Assembly: GCA_000333855.2 (NCBI GenBank)
Contig: CM007343.1
Location: forward strand, 319,951-383,851
From: Endotrypanum monterogeii
Lineage: Eukaryota; Euglenozoa; Kinetoplastea; Trypanosomatida; Trypanosomatidae
DNA length: 63,901 nucleotides
Direction: 5' to 3'
Positions 9,101 through 17,314 of this stretch are shown here, one piece after another. Under the pieces are notes generated by a model. That model was not told the DNA's origin, made no database searches, and saw only the letters and a program-made list of their open reading frames with translations. Numbering within the stretch: position 1 is the first letter of the stretch; the number at the start of each line of letters is the position of its first letter. The translations under genes and the position numbers were made by a program.

Positions 9101-11815
9101 CTCAGCCGCCGCGCTGCAGTTGCCTGTCGACATACTGGTGCACACGGTCGAAAGCGAAGTTCTTACCTTGGGCCCTCTAGAAGGGGAGGCCAACGGCGCC
9201 CTTGGCCCCAAAAACCCATCGCGCCGCTTCAGGAGCTCCGAGTCTGGGTCTGGGGTGTTATACAGCGACTTGATCCGGGCAGGGAGAGAATCGCGAGACT
9301 GCGTCTCAGCCTCCAGCCGCGCGGCCGCTTCTGGGTTACCCTTCAGCGCAGCAGCCTCAAGCTCCGCGCGTACCTGGCGCTTTTGACGCACCAGCGCCTG
9401 CATCTGTGCACGATAACGTGCCAACCACGCGCACTGCCCTGCAATGAATCGTGCATCGAGCTGCAGTTGATGTGGGACGTAGGAGACACTGATGGAGTCC
9501 ACCATCGACATCTGAGAATCTAGTGACAGGGATACATTACTGCCCTCCACACTGGCAAGTGTCACGACGTACATATCTGTGAGGGCATTTTTGAGGCATA
9601 GGCAGCTCTGCTCGATCAGGTATGTCGAGTCTGTCGCGTACATAGACTCAACACAGAACAGCGTTGCGATAAGTTCGCGGCGGGTGCGAGGAGGCGGAAT
9701 CAAACACAGCCGCGTCTCTCGCGTAGACGCAGCTATCCCCCCGGGGGCACGGTTGTTGAGCCAATCAGTAGCAGCGATGCTGACGGCTGTCGCACGCCTG
9801 CTGCGCAGCACTCTGGGGGTTGACTCCTCGGAAGATGATGAAGAGTAGGACTCCTCGGAGGAGTCGCTACTTCGAGAAGATGTTCCAGCACGCATGACCC
9901 CAGAAACACCTTGTTTCCATACCTCCTGCACGGCCCCGTGGTCGGATGAGGCTCCATCGTCATCACTCAAGTCTGCGAGCATTGCGTCGACAGCAGTCCC
10001 GCACACCGACACGTACATCCCCGATATGACATGCCGAAGCCGGTAGCACCACGAATCACCGAGCCGTAGCGGTCCACCCAACGAGGGATCCTCGTGTTCA
10101 AAGCACCACAGTGTGGTGCAGTGGCGGTGCGACTCGGCCGTAGACATGTCCGCCTTGACCGTGGGGACACCGCTACCGTCGTGGGAGGTTGACGCGAACA
10201 CAGGGAACGGCAAGTGCCGCCCATTACCCACATCGATCAGACCCTCGTCACGTAGCGCCTGCTCCATCTGATGTCGCTCCTGCTGCGGTTGGGTGTTGTT
10301 GGTGAACATAGAGCAGTTTTCGTAGTGCGCCGAGGCAGACCGGTTCACCGTCGTTAAAGGGGTGCGAAGGGACGCCTGCGAGGTGGCCCTGCCGAAGGAT
10401 GAAGTCTTATAAATCGCGCCGGCTGCACCACGCAGTGCCTCAACGCTGGCTGGAGAAGATCTGCGCTTCGCCGTGACGACCACCGCTGCGCCCGGTGTGC
10501 ACTCACGGTCGACATCAGGTAATCCAGCGATGGAGTGATGGCGAGCGCTGGACTCGGCCCCCACTCCCGGAACCCAGACGCTTTCCGCGTGTGTCGCGGT
10601 GGTAGAGGTACGTTCAGCCGCGGGCGACGCCGCCGTTTCTGATGTCATGGTGTCCGCGTTTGCCTCCGCTGTGTCGGCACCTTCGTGGCCGACTGCTGCT
10701 GGATCTGAGAACTGAGAGTTCTGTGTTGTACTTATCATGAGAAACGACTCACGCTGTCGGTGGAAAAGGGTCACCGGCACCCCGCATGCAATATATGGAA
10801 GCGTAATGCGCAGCTGCGTCCGCTGCAAGTTGGCGCGGTCAGTGCCCATGTCGTAGCGGTGCACCGTGAACGTGACCCCACCTTCCTCACACGCATTCAC
10901 CTCGTCGAGATACTCGCGCGTGAGAGCCTCCACAGCGATTTCATTGTTGCACCGCCCCTGCGCCATTGCAGCGTCCCCCGCAGCGTGCGCCGCAAGCCAG
11001 CCTCGAAAAGTTGGCGAGGAGGAAACTCCGACAACACTAGATGCGCGAGCACCGCCTGTCGCTGCGTATGCACTGAGAACAGACGTACTCCTCTTTTTGC
11101 AAGGCATAGTACTGCCAAGACGGAAGGTGCGACGCAGCAGCTCAATGCCTGCGGGGTTGTCCGCATACTCCTCCATGATCGGCAGCGCAGACACGTGCAG
11201 ATACATCGGATTTCCAGTCAACCGAATAAGCACGCTGTCAGTCAAACATAGCTTGTCGCCATCCGCGTGCATCTTGTAGCGCGAGACAAGCGTCAGCTCA
11301 CAGGAGGGGGTCTGCGCAGCTGAAGGTCTGACGAGCACAACGCTCAGGCAATCTGGATCATTCTCTGAAGGAAGTTCGTGGGCGACACTCAAGAACAACC
11401 CACTCGCCTCATGCACAAGGGAGAAGCTTTTTCCATACGTGATCTCCTCGACGTCGATAATGCTAGCTGCACTGCGCGGATCGTAAAACAGGTCTTCTGC
11501 CTTGATGTCGGAAACTGTGCTCGAGACACCATTACTGCCGCTCCTGAGGCGATTGCGGGTGTGTGGGCGGTCGGCTCCGCTAGCGTCTTTCACCGAGGAA
11601 GCCGCTGCACGGGAACTAAGCGTTGGCACTACACGGAACACACAGGAATCTGCGAAACCAAAAAATGGCAGTACCTCATCTGTCGTGTCACCGACCACTG
11701 ACGGAGCACGCAAAAACAAACGCTCCCCCACCAGGCCAGAAGCGGCGAGGTAACCGTCCCGGCATTTGAAATAGATGAGACTGTATAACTTGATGGTGCG
11801 CCGGCCACGGTCCAT
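131..11815 (-). CDS. Inositol 1,4,5-trisphosphate receptor-type intracellular Ca2+ channel
   Basis: A 3,894-residue IP3-receptor/ryanodine-receptor family channel, expected to release Ca2+ from an acidic or ER store. Seen: an N-terminal beta-trefoil/MIR-like region (about residues 30-240), an RIH-type helical block near 930-1000, an RIH-associated segment near 2940-3030 (containing LLQLFCEGHHSGLQNYV), a C-terminal membrane domain from about 3320, the selectivity filter GGGVGD at 3539-3544, a pore-lining helix ending FGIIIDTFGQMRDEK, and the CFICG...H(x4)HNMW zinc-finger linker from 3604 that is diagnostic of IP3 receptors. The tail ends in a predicted coiled coil. Long Ser/Glu/Gly-rich linkers make it much longer than animal receptors (about 2,700 residues, from memory). 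The open frame continues to 11884 but begins with TTG and reads through a 12-base T tract. The AGs at 11830-11829 and 11821-11820 precede the ATG at 11815, so I start there. The frame is intact throughout. Confidence 0.96.
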   Translation of the reverse strand: MDRGRRTIKLYSLIYFKCRDGYLAASGLVGERLFLRAPSVVGDTTDEVLPFFGFADSCVFRVVPTLSSRAAASSVKDASGADRPHTRNRLRSGSNGVSSTVSDIKAEDLFYDPRSAASIIDVEEITYGKSFSLVHEASGLFLSVAHELPSENDPDCLSVVLVRPSAAQTPSCELTLVSRYKMHADGDKLCLTDSVLIRLTGNPMYLHVSALPIMEEYADNPAGIELLRRTFRLGSTMPCKKRSTSVLSAYAATGGARASSVVGVSSSPTFRGWLAAHAAGDAAMAQGRCNNEIAVEALTREYLDEVNACEEGGVTFTVHRYDMGTDRANLQRTQLRITLPYIACGVPVTLFHRQRESFLMISTTQNSQFSDPAAVGHEGADTAEANADTMTSETAASPAAERTSTTATHAESVWVPGVGAESSARHHSIAGLPDVDRECTPGAAVVVTAKRRSSPASVEALRGAAGAIYKTSSFGRATSQASLRTPLTTVNRSASAHYENCSMFTNNTQPQQERHQMEQALRDEGLIDVGNGRHLPFPVFASTSHDGSGVPTVKADMSTAESHRHCTTLWCFEHEDPSLGGPLRLGDSWCYRLRHVISGMYVSVCGTAVDAMLADLSDDDGASSDHGAVQEVWKQGVSGVMRAGTSSRSSDSSEESYSSSSSEESTPRVLRSRRATAVSIAATDWLNNRAPGGIAASTRETRLCLIPPPRTRRELIATLFCVESMYATDSTYLIEQSCLCLKNALTDMYVVTLASVEGSNVSLSLDSQMSMVDSISVSYVPHQLQLDARFIAGQCAWLARYRAQMQALVRQKRQVRAELEAAALKGNPEAAARLEAETQSRDSLPARIKSLYNTPDPDSELLKRRDGFLGPRAPLASPSRGPKVRTSLSTVCTSMSTGNCSAAAEQRGDSIDCWGVRGGTDEVPSYASMRNTIRLCQRALIVLIEFCTESEETNVLQREGLPIVSRQSLLHEVRFHRLLFDVLRAPFELLDSAEAYGPDARRAATSNNLAAVMTADYDTFGEVFEKLSLAQHQQAEMGCLWSGMWRSRSNSGGGALSHAELATNTLDVKGDRRSRRADVGGGVMEVKEVMLPIHRELHLLMRLTLRLLRQMIKGNAATFARDWSAYIPVLLHMDGLRLHVVDTMQELFTDNPYIPLRAVRQVLEHFINVSQEIRSSAYMNFLGAACTIKYKGVPERQAFVCQRLLVENPHSLCRFAVVVRPGEVEGAVYISPHQSAGAVTDRETERGEAAPRRGVGPDPGGGDGVPRCMTGSSVGVVLSSPPEGYIPFADFFTGWKDKRQVSFVKNQIALFARLCYDGCPEQCRRVVRQHFPAVALRNVLETFVWTGEQAVGRISMHDELRSHLIRLALQCFILPRISAPAVQLRVSTVLFGSSQLRQRGRTYSGLPDDEMTQTLKRVVMHLFRANPFFVQDDIGRSVLMRSAVSMWLKLIRYRQYSHGEVLELLPVLMQLLDGTQDVLECRLLNKANRPEAKGSLMRSASQLTASFSECITAQSTSNPIGAGGTTVSDRSGSSRLVHKVESLHIMRIREMICEALALALQQEIFRAADGVIVYLYETYVDDRREGQLSSLSSRSPAAVDLQTMRRRLRETVLDQESDEGGGGVAEMTEKSPLLARRRRDVNVLQDGTGTTLAAQRDRGGYHDLQDRVVSLDAPVGDSADFSFSRQRPQVPSTSSSSPWMSKLLHTQASSPPAALSSAWPREEVVSDDGDAGAARVSLESYVEGAGRSVEGNSCSLASAHGATAAKVLAADVQAYVDYHTSCIVEYFQPTLLVPRLFDLTRYDCPALTVQAMNLLVQLCVVKRSIAQLVLKVNTLPSVEVLRSFDRICDVAVQLREAFECVSRDKAYALQWEAPVQAALDTLNGPSPLVAVASEDAPCDVAGEEAGVPASGTGENLQSSSPRVVATRATHLRERRASLFSCSSGGVLHEWFFSEDEESGDQSDENEGQQAGLEASCGAAQEGSAAMSDSMRLRRRRQRINRLWSSTSAAVSMLAYKRTIRNRRRALGLSETSAIPMSTIIRAEMMAHWRVHESLLQMLPYLTPSDPAFNTVLQFFYLFTFSESNSSLLQPFVKLFIEKVDTCDHMATVCLHIIVRVLRTDPHVEDYLTPNLLVALVGHVSGELSAKIPDPELIDMLSQYIFSKSVVSPVVRRRMMMLFREHGTLASLARARLNTTLPSVVFMSSLVNLVCSICGSHTTVLTLARSMLPAENICSVILQKRILESLPSVLMKALHRGHGEKGTEDGSMKQSPVAPLKLLNPYVRLLVALYFIPKNDSADASRRRCLQWVGSKQFWCIARLFTSALNTLSDAVERGGSVRAVSRGLAAVRAHRSLTCTTIPVAIAAYFLNCFSTDGYTRFQKDVIGNAFSELAASFARFGGILMKHMAALQLTAEEVVNHRRALGILEYRLTHLNDNDVPSLDALAESCGDTKERMRLWLARQQCEPGTPATNIHAAAVKATGKKPKQKKKVDAETGGGARGDAGSLRAPACATRASSGAATRALLQQIQYGGRSECGSDDEVCAYRVLFSDEAVSQAQLRLQETLEAAGVGSPTQQGADGTAGDTFGEFKEEVDIYGLNGLGLLLPGVLARDRGVSAVRASLRSVLCSDTLIPTIKEFPSEVAMIAMQQLLRCTFDEDMQRSVACNLEAMRENLFRPVTFVGLLNLFSNALDAALHYPKLVSALLEGGVGSANAASKCRTGVAQTSAKDGPFPVFLGARVPDAPAGGPEDSNLRRDAAWRRWDSDAAVSLEDFGLALQTTFDDTGMLSVVISLCGLEEDVISLNAMRLGVLILEGGNRRAQNRLIDYFLTRNESFFHDIRDILRKNLRWVERMNAEHQFCLMKRGMLIGHSRSAVAAANIQLVNALILAQRPMPSGQGLDVDREFFFSHTSVTSLGEDHQPLWTAAAAGGVTQQVSGWGRVRGSRRLKLIIYLFRLLQLFCEGHHSGLQNYVRAQHDNLHSANIIHETMIFLEEMSAFVTPSNFGVILQGFDFLTEACQGPCRLNQQSLIEYGACRVIRHVVEYLQEESASWQTAYNTGSITGGDPSFLRVAAGGSPAFTRGCGRVGQDFWNALPPDDADRLRVAVSSTLLALLEGCREAEAYRRILRQIPLTTVALEVQYALHPSTLHYIHHDQDTFETSDRVEAMFNWVIYLWSVQPYAALEGVAAGVESLLRSAQSVSRYLGSIEVLRADGLERVYFRIPAICSSLTRERKNELLWAVDRTSRTTKLADFLHKCDEIIFAVEWSHAFHRKLRSCTQFSIPYYDETIGGRPSIAQRCTRFLKGFHNSYIAGVLIPYELVWYDRASMVLAVAVNTILIAMEGGNDTSKATVKKGFLVMQVLCIFQTLVCVYLCVVYVAVLFPVRLYSVYKNKQRFAAGRVQLNVKLEEAYAGLTARERLSSFLTWYEMHFRLLMCVFAILSCTVSDYFAAFNLMLVVYSIPALRTFISAITMNGRQLLLTSLMGIIMLYLFSIVGYLVFADQYDANSDGSGHAGAASSTNCETLLRCFMYIMDQGLRAGGGVGDVMRPWRWGNRRMLVRLAYDMLFYALVTVVFLNVLFGIIIDTFGQMRDEKREKEMDMHGLCFICGLDFDTLEKSGGAGFAGHVTSEHNMWMYLYFIHHLRRKDPSEYTGQESYVSWHIEHGSLGFFPEGDCISLMCREDGSQTQATALGEDDDGDVDTRINAEDTARAVARGAMKDLTVARDTVNNYLKEWQSDSLRLKALIQQLELTARGIGAAHLDDGVTLPASKSCNDDVSSVSSRYRSLRTDTPTARSRHYPETSPLLDSAPVSRVNSMHATVPFLGASFSSASTHSCPLVVVDGGSSSSADSDHRSLRAQLEKERQMRQLSEQERRRLKCLLRERDEMVKRMSRRL

Positions 11816-11819
11816 GAGG

Positions 11820-11857
11820 CTGAGGAATCTAGGGAATAGAGCGCGAAAAAAAAAAAA
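11820..11857 (-). promoter_or_regulatory. Trans-splice acceptor region for the IP3 receptor
   Basis: On the minus strand a run of 12 T (11857-11846) is followed by C/T-rich sequence, then AG at 11830-11829 and CAG at 11822-11820. The first in-frame ATG is at 11815, giving a very short 5'UTR of about 4-13 bases. This arrangement decides the start codon. Confidence 0.6.
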
Positions 11858-12226
11858 GCACGCTACAAGGATAAGATGCAACAAACACCAACAGAATTTC
11901 GGAATGATTCGCCGTCAAGAATGAGATGCAAAAGATGAAATGATAAAAAAAAACAAGGGAGACAAGAGAGGTGCAAAAGCGGAATCAACAGAAGGAGTTT
12001 GTGTGCACGTAGCGATAACACCTCACTATAAAAGACACCCACACACAAACACCGCCGTCCCTCAAAGGACAAAAATAGAAATCAAAGGTACAACCTGCGG
12101 GTAGGGAGGGGGGGGGGGAATGAACGCTTTTATTTGTTGCCGTCGCCGATTCACCTCCCTCCTCTTCGTTATTGATGTTGCGCGTGTATGTATGCAGATT
12201 GAGAACAGAGTAAAGAGAAGACGTTT

Positions 12227-12314
12227 CACACACACAAACGATACACATATGCACACACACACGATGCACACACACGATGCACACACACACACACACACGA
12301 TGCACACACACACG
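12227..12314. repeat. Interrupted (CA)n repeat with CGATG interruptions
   Basis: CA-rich tract in which the unit CACGATGCACACACAC recurs about three times, so both a dinucleotide and a longer tandem period are visible. Confidence 0.85.
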
Positions 12315-13166
12315 GGCGCGTGGGATGCGATGATGGTGGTGACGACTGTGGGTTTTATGTAGGCGGAGAGAGAAACGTAGGTGAGGGCAAAAGAAGAACG
12401 AAAGGGGGTAACAGTGCGTCTCTTATTATCGATCTTATACGTATGTTTGTGTGTATAAGTATGTAATTTCTGGTCAGAGAAGACTCAAAAAAAAAAAAGG
12501 GGGAGGGAGGGAACGGACACAAGAGGAGTCAAAGCAGCAGAAAAAGGGAGGGGAAAAAAAGAAGAAAAGAGAGTCGTAATGGAGATATCAGCACCCGATC
12601 ACACACCCTTTCCATCACACCCCGCCACGAATGTTATGAAGATGACCTGAAGTAGCTTCGAGACGTAACTTTAAGGTGAAAAAACAAAAAGCAAAGAAGC
12701 GTGTGTGTGTGTGTGTGTGTGTGTGTTGTTGTCTATATTAGTGGGTCAACTACCTCACCTCTGTATACCTCCCACCCTGCGCGTATGCTCGCTCTCGATG
12801 ACCTCCTGGTCGCTATATAAAATCAAAATCATCCAAAAACTTGTGTGAAAAAGAAAAGGTGAAAGCTGACAAAAAAAAACAAAAAAAACCTAAGAAAAAC
12901 CTGAGAAAAACTTTTTTTTGCAAATGACAAAAGAAACACGATGAGATGGCACGAAACGAAAAAAAAAATCCCTCGACAAAGCCTGTATAACTCTTCGTCT
13001 TGTATTGTTTTGTGAGCGCGTGTGTGTGTCTGAGAGAGTCCAAGTCACAGTGAAAGAAAAGATTCCATGGAATACGCGCAGTGTGCCAAGATGACAAGGA
13101 AAGATGATGTCCTGTGTGTCTGCATTAGTACATTCGTTAGAAATTGAAAACAAATTTTATAAATAA

Positions 13167-13190
13167 ATATATATATATATATATATATAT
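13167..13190. repeat. (TA)n microsatellite
   Basis: Uninterrupted alternating AT over about 24 bases. Confidence 0.9.
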
Positions 13191-13737
13191 GTAGTGTTGG
13201 GAGTAGTGAAAATATGTATGTGTACATGGGTGTATACAAACAGACACACATGCATACATAAAGTTGTTTATTCATGTAGGGAAGAGAAATGTGTTCAACG
13301 TGAGGTGGCAAGCGAGTAATAAAAACAAATCAGATGAAAATAAGAAAGGACGTTGAAGATGATGCTCACAAGTTGCGAGGAAAGCGCGTGTGCGGGAGAA
13401 GAAGAGAACAGGTGCATCTTCATGATATTAAACCTTCTGCATTCCGGGTACGGCACGATAAATAAAACGGAGGTTCTCCAGTGTGCGCTATGATCTCACG
13501 AGCAGAATCCGGCAACCGCATAGCGCCCCTTCCCTATACACGCCGCTTTTATGCCTCGCCTTGTGTGTAGGGGGGGGAAGGTGTTTTATATGCATCGCTT
13601 TTTTTTTCTGATCCACTCTTCCTACCTCATCGTCGGTCACTTTGCGTGATGAGCGACTCTTCACTGTTCTGCAAAACAGTGCAAAGTTGTCGTTACAAGA
13701 TGAAAGAAAGAAGTAAAAAAAAAGGGTGGGTTCATGA

Positions 13738-13799
13738 ACACACACACACACACACATGCACACACACACACACACATGCACATGCACACACACACACAT
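13738..13799. repeat. Interrupted (CA)n repeat
   Basis: CA repeats broken by ATG triplets (CACATGCACA pattern), about 62 bases. Confidence 0.9.
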
Positions 13800-13926
13800 T
13801 GAACAGCAATGGTGTCAAAAGGAGGAAGATGACGACATGAGAAAGGGGCACAGCTGATCGTCACCAATGACAAGAGCACGTCTTCACAGCCGACACGACG
13901 AGGATAGCCCCAGAAGAAGCCTGTAA

Positions 13927-13952
13927 GTGTGTGTGTGTGTGTGTGTGTGTGT
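13927..13952. repeat. (GT)n microsatellite
   Basis: Uninterrupted GT repeat about 30 bases beyond the stop codon of the EngB-like GTPase gene, therefore in its 3'UTR. Confidence 0.9.
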
Positions 13953-13978
13953 CGTCATGTGTCTCCCTTGCAGGTGAT

Positions 13979-15550
13979 CTACACAATGGAGCTGAAATCT
14001 GATGTCGCACCGTGCAGTGGATCATCAGGTATTGCGAAACCACCTAGTAACTCCTGCACCTTGTCGATCCCGGCAATACGAAGTGAGCTGGTTAAAAGAA
14101 TTTCCTTGCAGTATGTGTAGCGTACTAGTCGGCTGCGTGTGTAGTCAGTCAGGCGAGCAAGAAACCGAATCGGTGCCGCGTCTGTCTTGGTGAGCACCAC
14201 ATTAAAAGGTATCTGATAGGCCTCGAGCAAGTCGCAATACTCGTAGTCTAGGTGTTGCAAACCCTGAGCAGAGGCGCAGAGGAACACACGCTTGATGTTC
14301 CGTGGTTGGTATTGGAGAGGCAGATCTGCACTATCATGGTGGTGATCGCTGCCCACATCATCCTTCCCCGTTTCTTTTTCTGTGTATTCCGCTGATTCTC
14401 GATTTCCCTCGTTCAGTCGCGGGTGGTGGACCACGGTGCGCGCACCGTGGCGACGATGTCGCTGCATCTTGTCAACCGCACCCGGTGCAGCACTAATCTT
14501 CAAGTACGCCCGCATCGCCCGCACCGCGTTCTCCGCGTCAATCGCAGGAGTGCACATCGGGTCATAATGACCATACCCGGGACAATCGACCAGCATAAAA
14601 CGGTTTGCAACATTATAAAAGCGCAGCGAACTTGTTGTCCCTCGCAGATGACCGTAGGGTGTGATCATCGCATTTACCACTGCGTTCACCAGAGAGGACT
14701 TCCCGCACGATGTTCGACCAATAAAGGCGACTTCGGGCAGCAATTCTTTCCGTGGCTCCATCCGAGACGGCGTCTTCCGATGGAAGTGGTCGCCCTGCAC
14801 CTGCCCCTGATGCGGCTTGGCTTTGCCGTTGCGCTTACCGTGCGCAGTTGACGTTGCCAACGTCGAACCTGCTGCCGCGCGTCTGAGAAGCACGGGAAAC
14901 TGCTGTGGGTGAGTGGCACAGCGCACCTGCTCAATGTTGCTGCCAAACGCAAATGTTTGCTGGGTCTTGCTGGAGGTATTAAAAACCGGTGATGTGCCAT
15001 CACCCTTAGTGATCCAGTGCTCCCATGAGACACCGCGCTTGAGCTTCCTCTCGATTCGACGACCATGCAAACCGAAGTATATCTCTTGCAAGATGGCGCG
15101 ATCAAGCGGCCGTTGGCGAAGTTGCTCCCGAAAGGAGGTGGTACTGGGCTGCAGCGTCTCACGAACGGCCCCCTCTACACCAAACTCCTCGATGAGCTTC
15201 TGCTGCTTGCGCAGGTGCGGCTTCGAATCACGCCACACCTTCTCCATTAACGCATCATTCCCCTCCCGGAAAACATCCAGCTGCTGCGTACGCAGTAACT
15301 CCGCGGCACTCTCCGGTGGCAAAAAAGACGCCACAGCAGGACTCACGCGACGGTTCTCCTCGTATTCTCTGAAGTAGGGCGACAACGAGGAGGAGCTGGA
15401 GGACGAGGACGAGCTGGCCGAGTCTCCAGAAAGAGAGAACAGAGGAGGAATGACGATCTTGTGCGGCGATCCCTCCTTTAGCAGCGAACGTGAATGGTGC
15501 AGCACTCCCCCAGGGAGAACTGTCAGACGCGCAGACAGCGTTGATCGCAT
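13979..15550 (-). CDS. EngB (YihA)-family GTP-binding protein, probably mitochondrial
   Basis: A 523-residue protein with a TRAFAC-class GTPase domain of the EngB/GTPBP8 type. Seen: P-loop GRTSCGKS at 278-285, a G2 Thr in GTTSS just after it, G3 DCPGYG at 322-327 (the family signature D-x-P-G-Y-G), G4 TKTD at 454-457, and a G5-like LLTSSLRIAGI. Bacterial EngB assembles the large ribosomal subunit, and mitochondrial orthologues do the same for mitoribosomes. The N-terminus (MRSTLSARLTVLPGG) is Arg/Ser-rich without acids, fitting a mitochondrial presequence. About 270 residues precede the G domain, including a poly-Ser run. Roughly 60 extra residues, rich in His/Glu/Lys, lie between G3 and G4. 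The start is an ATG. The nearest acceptor I see is the CAG at 15581-15579. Assignment to EngB is firm; the mitochondrial role is inferred. Confidence 0.9.
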   Translation of the reverse strand: MRSTLSARLTVLPGGVLHHSRSLLKEGSPHKIVIPPLFSLSGDSASSSSSSSSSSLSPYFREYEENRRVSPAVASFLPPESAAELLRTQQLDVFREGNDALMEKVWRDSKPHLRKQQKLIEEFGVEGAVRETLQPSTTSFREQLRQRPLDRAILQEIYFGLHGRRIERKLKRGVSWEHWITKGDGTSPVFNTSSKTQQTFAFGSNIEQVRCATHPQQFPVLLRRAAAGSTLATSTAHGKRNGKAKPHQGQVQGDHFHRKTPSRMEPRKELLPEVAFIGRTSCGKSSLVNAVVNAMITPYGHLRGTTSSLRFYNVANRFMLVDCPGYGHYDPMCTPAIDAENAVRAMRAYLKISAAPGAVDKMQRHRRHGARTVVHHPRLNEGNRESAEYTEKETGKDDVGSDHHHDSADLPLQYQPRNIKRVFLCASAQGLQHLDYEYCDLLEAYQIPFNVVLTKTDAAPIRFLARLTDYTRSRLVRYTYCKEILLTSSLRIAGIDKVQELLGGFAIPDDPLHGATSDFSSIV

Positions 15551-16015
15551 GTCCCTTTATATAACTTATGTTTTTTTTCTGTTGAGTGTCGACACCACGA
15601 CGACCAATTATGAGAAGATGTAGGGTCCAGGCGCACACACGTTCCAGTAGAGCCTCTATCCCTCTGAACCTATGGAGAGACGCTCAGAGCCCCGAGAGGA
15701 AGATATTCATACAATGAATAATAAGGATGCGCAAGGGCCGACAGCCGCTGGTGTTGGCGGTGGCGCTGCCGGCAGAGGAGAGTTCGGCGTGGGTCAACTG
15801 TGACGCACTCAAACCGTGATACGCACGTGGTCGCCACGTCACCAACAGAAAAAAAAAAGATGTTTAAGTGTGCCTCAGACAGAAATGGGGGAAGCGAGGC
15901 AAGATGAATGCAGTGAAGGTGACGTTAAGGAAATACGTGCATGACTGGAATGGATGGAAAGAAAGCAATATCAGTAAGTCATCAGAGAAAGGTGGACAAA
16001 GCTCACTCCATGTCG

Positions 16016-16043
16016 ACGCGTCCGCGTCTGCGTCTGCGTCTGC
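16016..16043. repeat. Short (GCGTCT)n tandem repeat
   Basis: About four imperfect copies of CGCGTC/TGCGTC in tandem. Confidence 0.7.
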
Positions 16044-16429
16044 GGGGCACAAGCGTGGAATCAAAACAGGCGGACGTCGAACACAGATACACATGCATGC
16101 GAAAGGTACAGAGGGAGGTGTAGCAGGCTTTCTCGTGTTTTTTTTTCTTCTCAGTTTTGCTCATGTATCCGTTGACCCTGACGAATAAACTAGGTGACCA
16201 GTGGAGAAGGAGTGATACAGAATAGAGTACAGCACAGAACTAGCACACACGCACACAACACAAGAGCATGTGATGAGTACGATCTGGTATACACTTTCAT
16301 TTCTCATGAGTCAAGACACATGAGAGGGTCTCTGTCCCACCTCCTCGCCAACACCTCCCTCACACCACGTGTGTAACTACGCGTTCTGTTTTCTTTTTTC
16401 TTGGCAGGCGACGGCGGCGTAGACGCGCG

Positions 16430-16870
16430 CTCTCGAATCCCTTTGATTCGGCATACTGACCTATGTTCTGAGTCCGATGTCCTGCATACAAACATATATC
16501 TGCATAGGCACTTGTGTACCCGCACATGCAGCACCGGGCCTCATCATATCCAGGTCTGCGCGTTGTGAGGGGGTTGGCAGGCCTCGGGCTGGTACCCTCG
16601 GGGACCCCGTGCTCTGCGCGAATTGTCACACGCCCCCGAGTTTCACGAGATGGCCGTGTGCGCACACTCTCCATACGGACGTCTCGTGGGCGGTACGGTG
16701 TAGCTCGGCATCATCTCGTCCTGCTCCACGCAGATGTGCCTCATCAACCCATCCCCGGTTGCACACTGGAGGTGTCGCGTATTCCGCGCACCAACATACA
16801 CCGGGGCGCTTATGGATTCGCAACCGCCTCTCGCCAACACTCAAAAGTCGCGTGAGAACATCCTTCAGAG
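16430..16870 (-). mobile_element. Possible degenerate SIDER-like retroposon remnant
   Basis: A block of about 440 bases with high GC and complex sequence sits in an otherwise simple-sequence spacer, within the presumed 3'UTR of the upstream (765-residue) gene. It has no conserved open frame on either strand. Leishmania 3'UTRs commonly carry roughly 500-base degenerate retroposons (SIDERs), and location and size fit. I could not align it to a consensus, so the orientation and identity are guesses. Confidence 0.3.
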
Positions 16871-17086
16871 GCCCTCCACCTTTTTTCTCTCGAAAGGGTG
16901 CGGCAGGAGAAGTGGGGAAAGGGAAAAAGAAAGCAAAGGGGGGAATGCATGCCGTACGTCCTGTCCCCGAGACCCGCAACCTCAACGGCGGCACGTACCT
17001 TCATGCAAAAGGTATACACACGGCACGGCACGAGTAGCAGAAGAAAAATCATCGTCGAGAAGACGGAAAGCAGGTCAGGTGCATCA

Positions 17087-17120
17087 ATATATATATATAT
17101 ATGTGTGTGTATGTGTGTGT
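17087..17120. repeat. Compound (TA)n(TG)n microsatellite
   Basis: AT alternation passes directly into GT-rich sequence on the plus strand. Confidence 0.85.
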
Positions 17121-17292
17121 TTGTTTATGGAGATGAAAAGCGGGGAGGACTAAATGAAAGACCAGAGGGGAAGGACTTTGAGATGGGAAACCTGATCAAG
17201 TTTAATATCTGTTTTTAAGTCATGAAAAAAAAAATCCGACAAAAAAATCAGCATCCGTCTCAGTCGCCTTGAGGAAGGAAGCAGTTAACATC

Positions 17293-17314
17293 CCCCACCC
17301 ACCCACCCACCCAC
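17293..17314. repeat. (CCCA)n tandem repeat
   Basis: Four to five copies of CCCA/ACCC. Confidence 0.8.

Larger units (their letters stand above)
11816..13978. other. Intergenic spacer between IP3 receptor and EngB GTPase genes
   Basis: No credible gene. It holds the 3'UTR of the GTPase gene and the splice region of the IP3 receptor. Contents are simple sequence: interrupted CA repeats at 12227-12314 and 13738-13799, GT repeats at 12701-12727 and 13927-13952, a TA run at 13167-13190, and several A or T homopolymers. The open frames here are made of CA/GT repeats (Cys-Val or Thr-His runs). Confidence 0.75.

Noticed and set aside
16477..17037. 186-codon plus frame
   Set aside because: Runs over the GC-rich island on the strand opposite to all genes; no acceptor, no recognisable motif.
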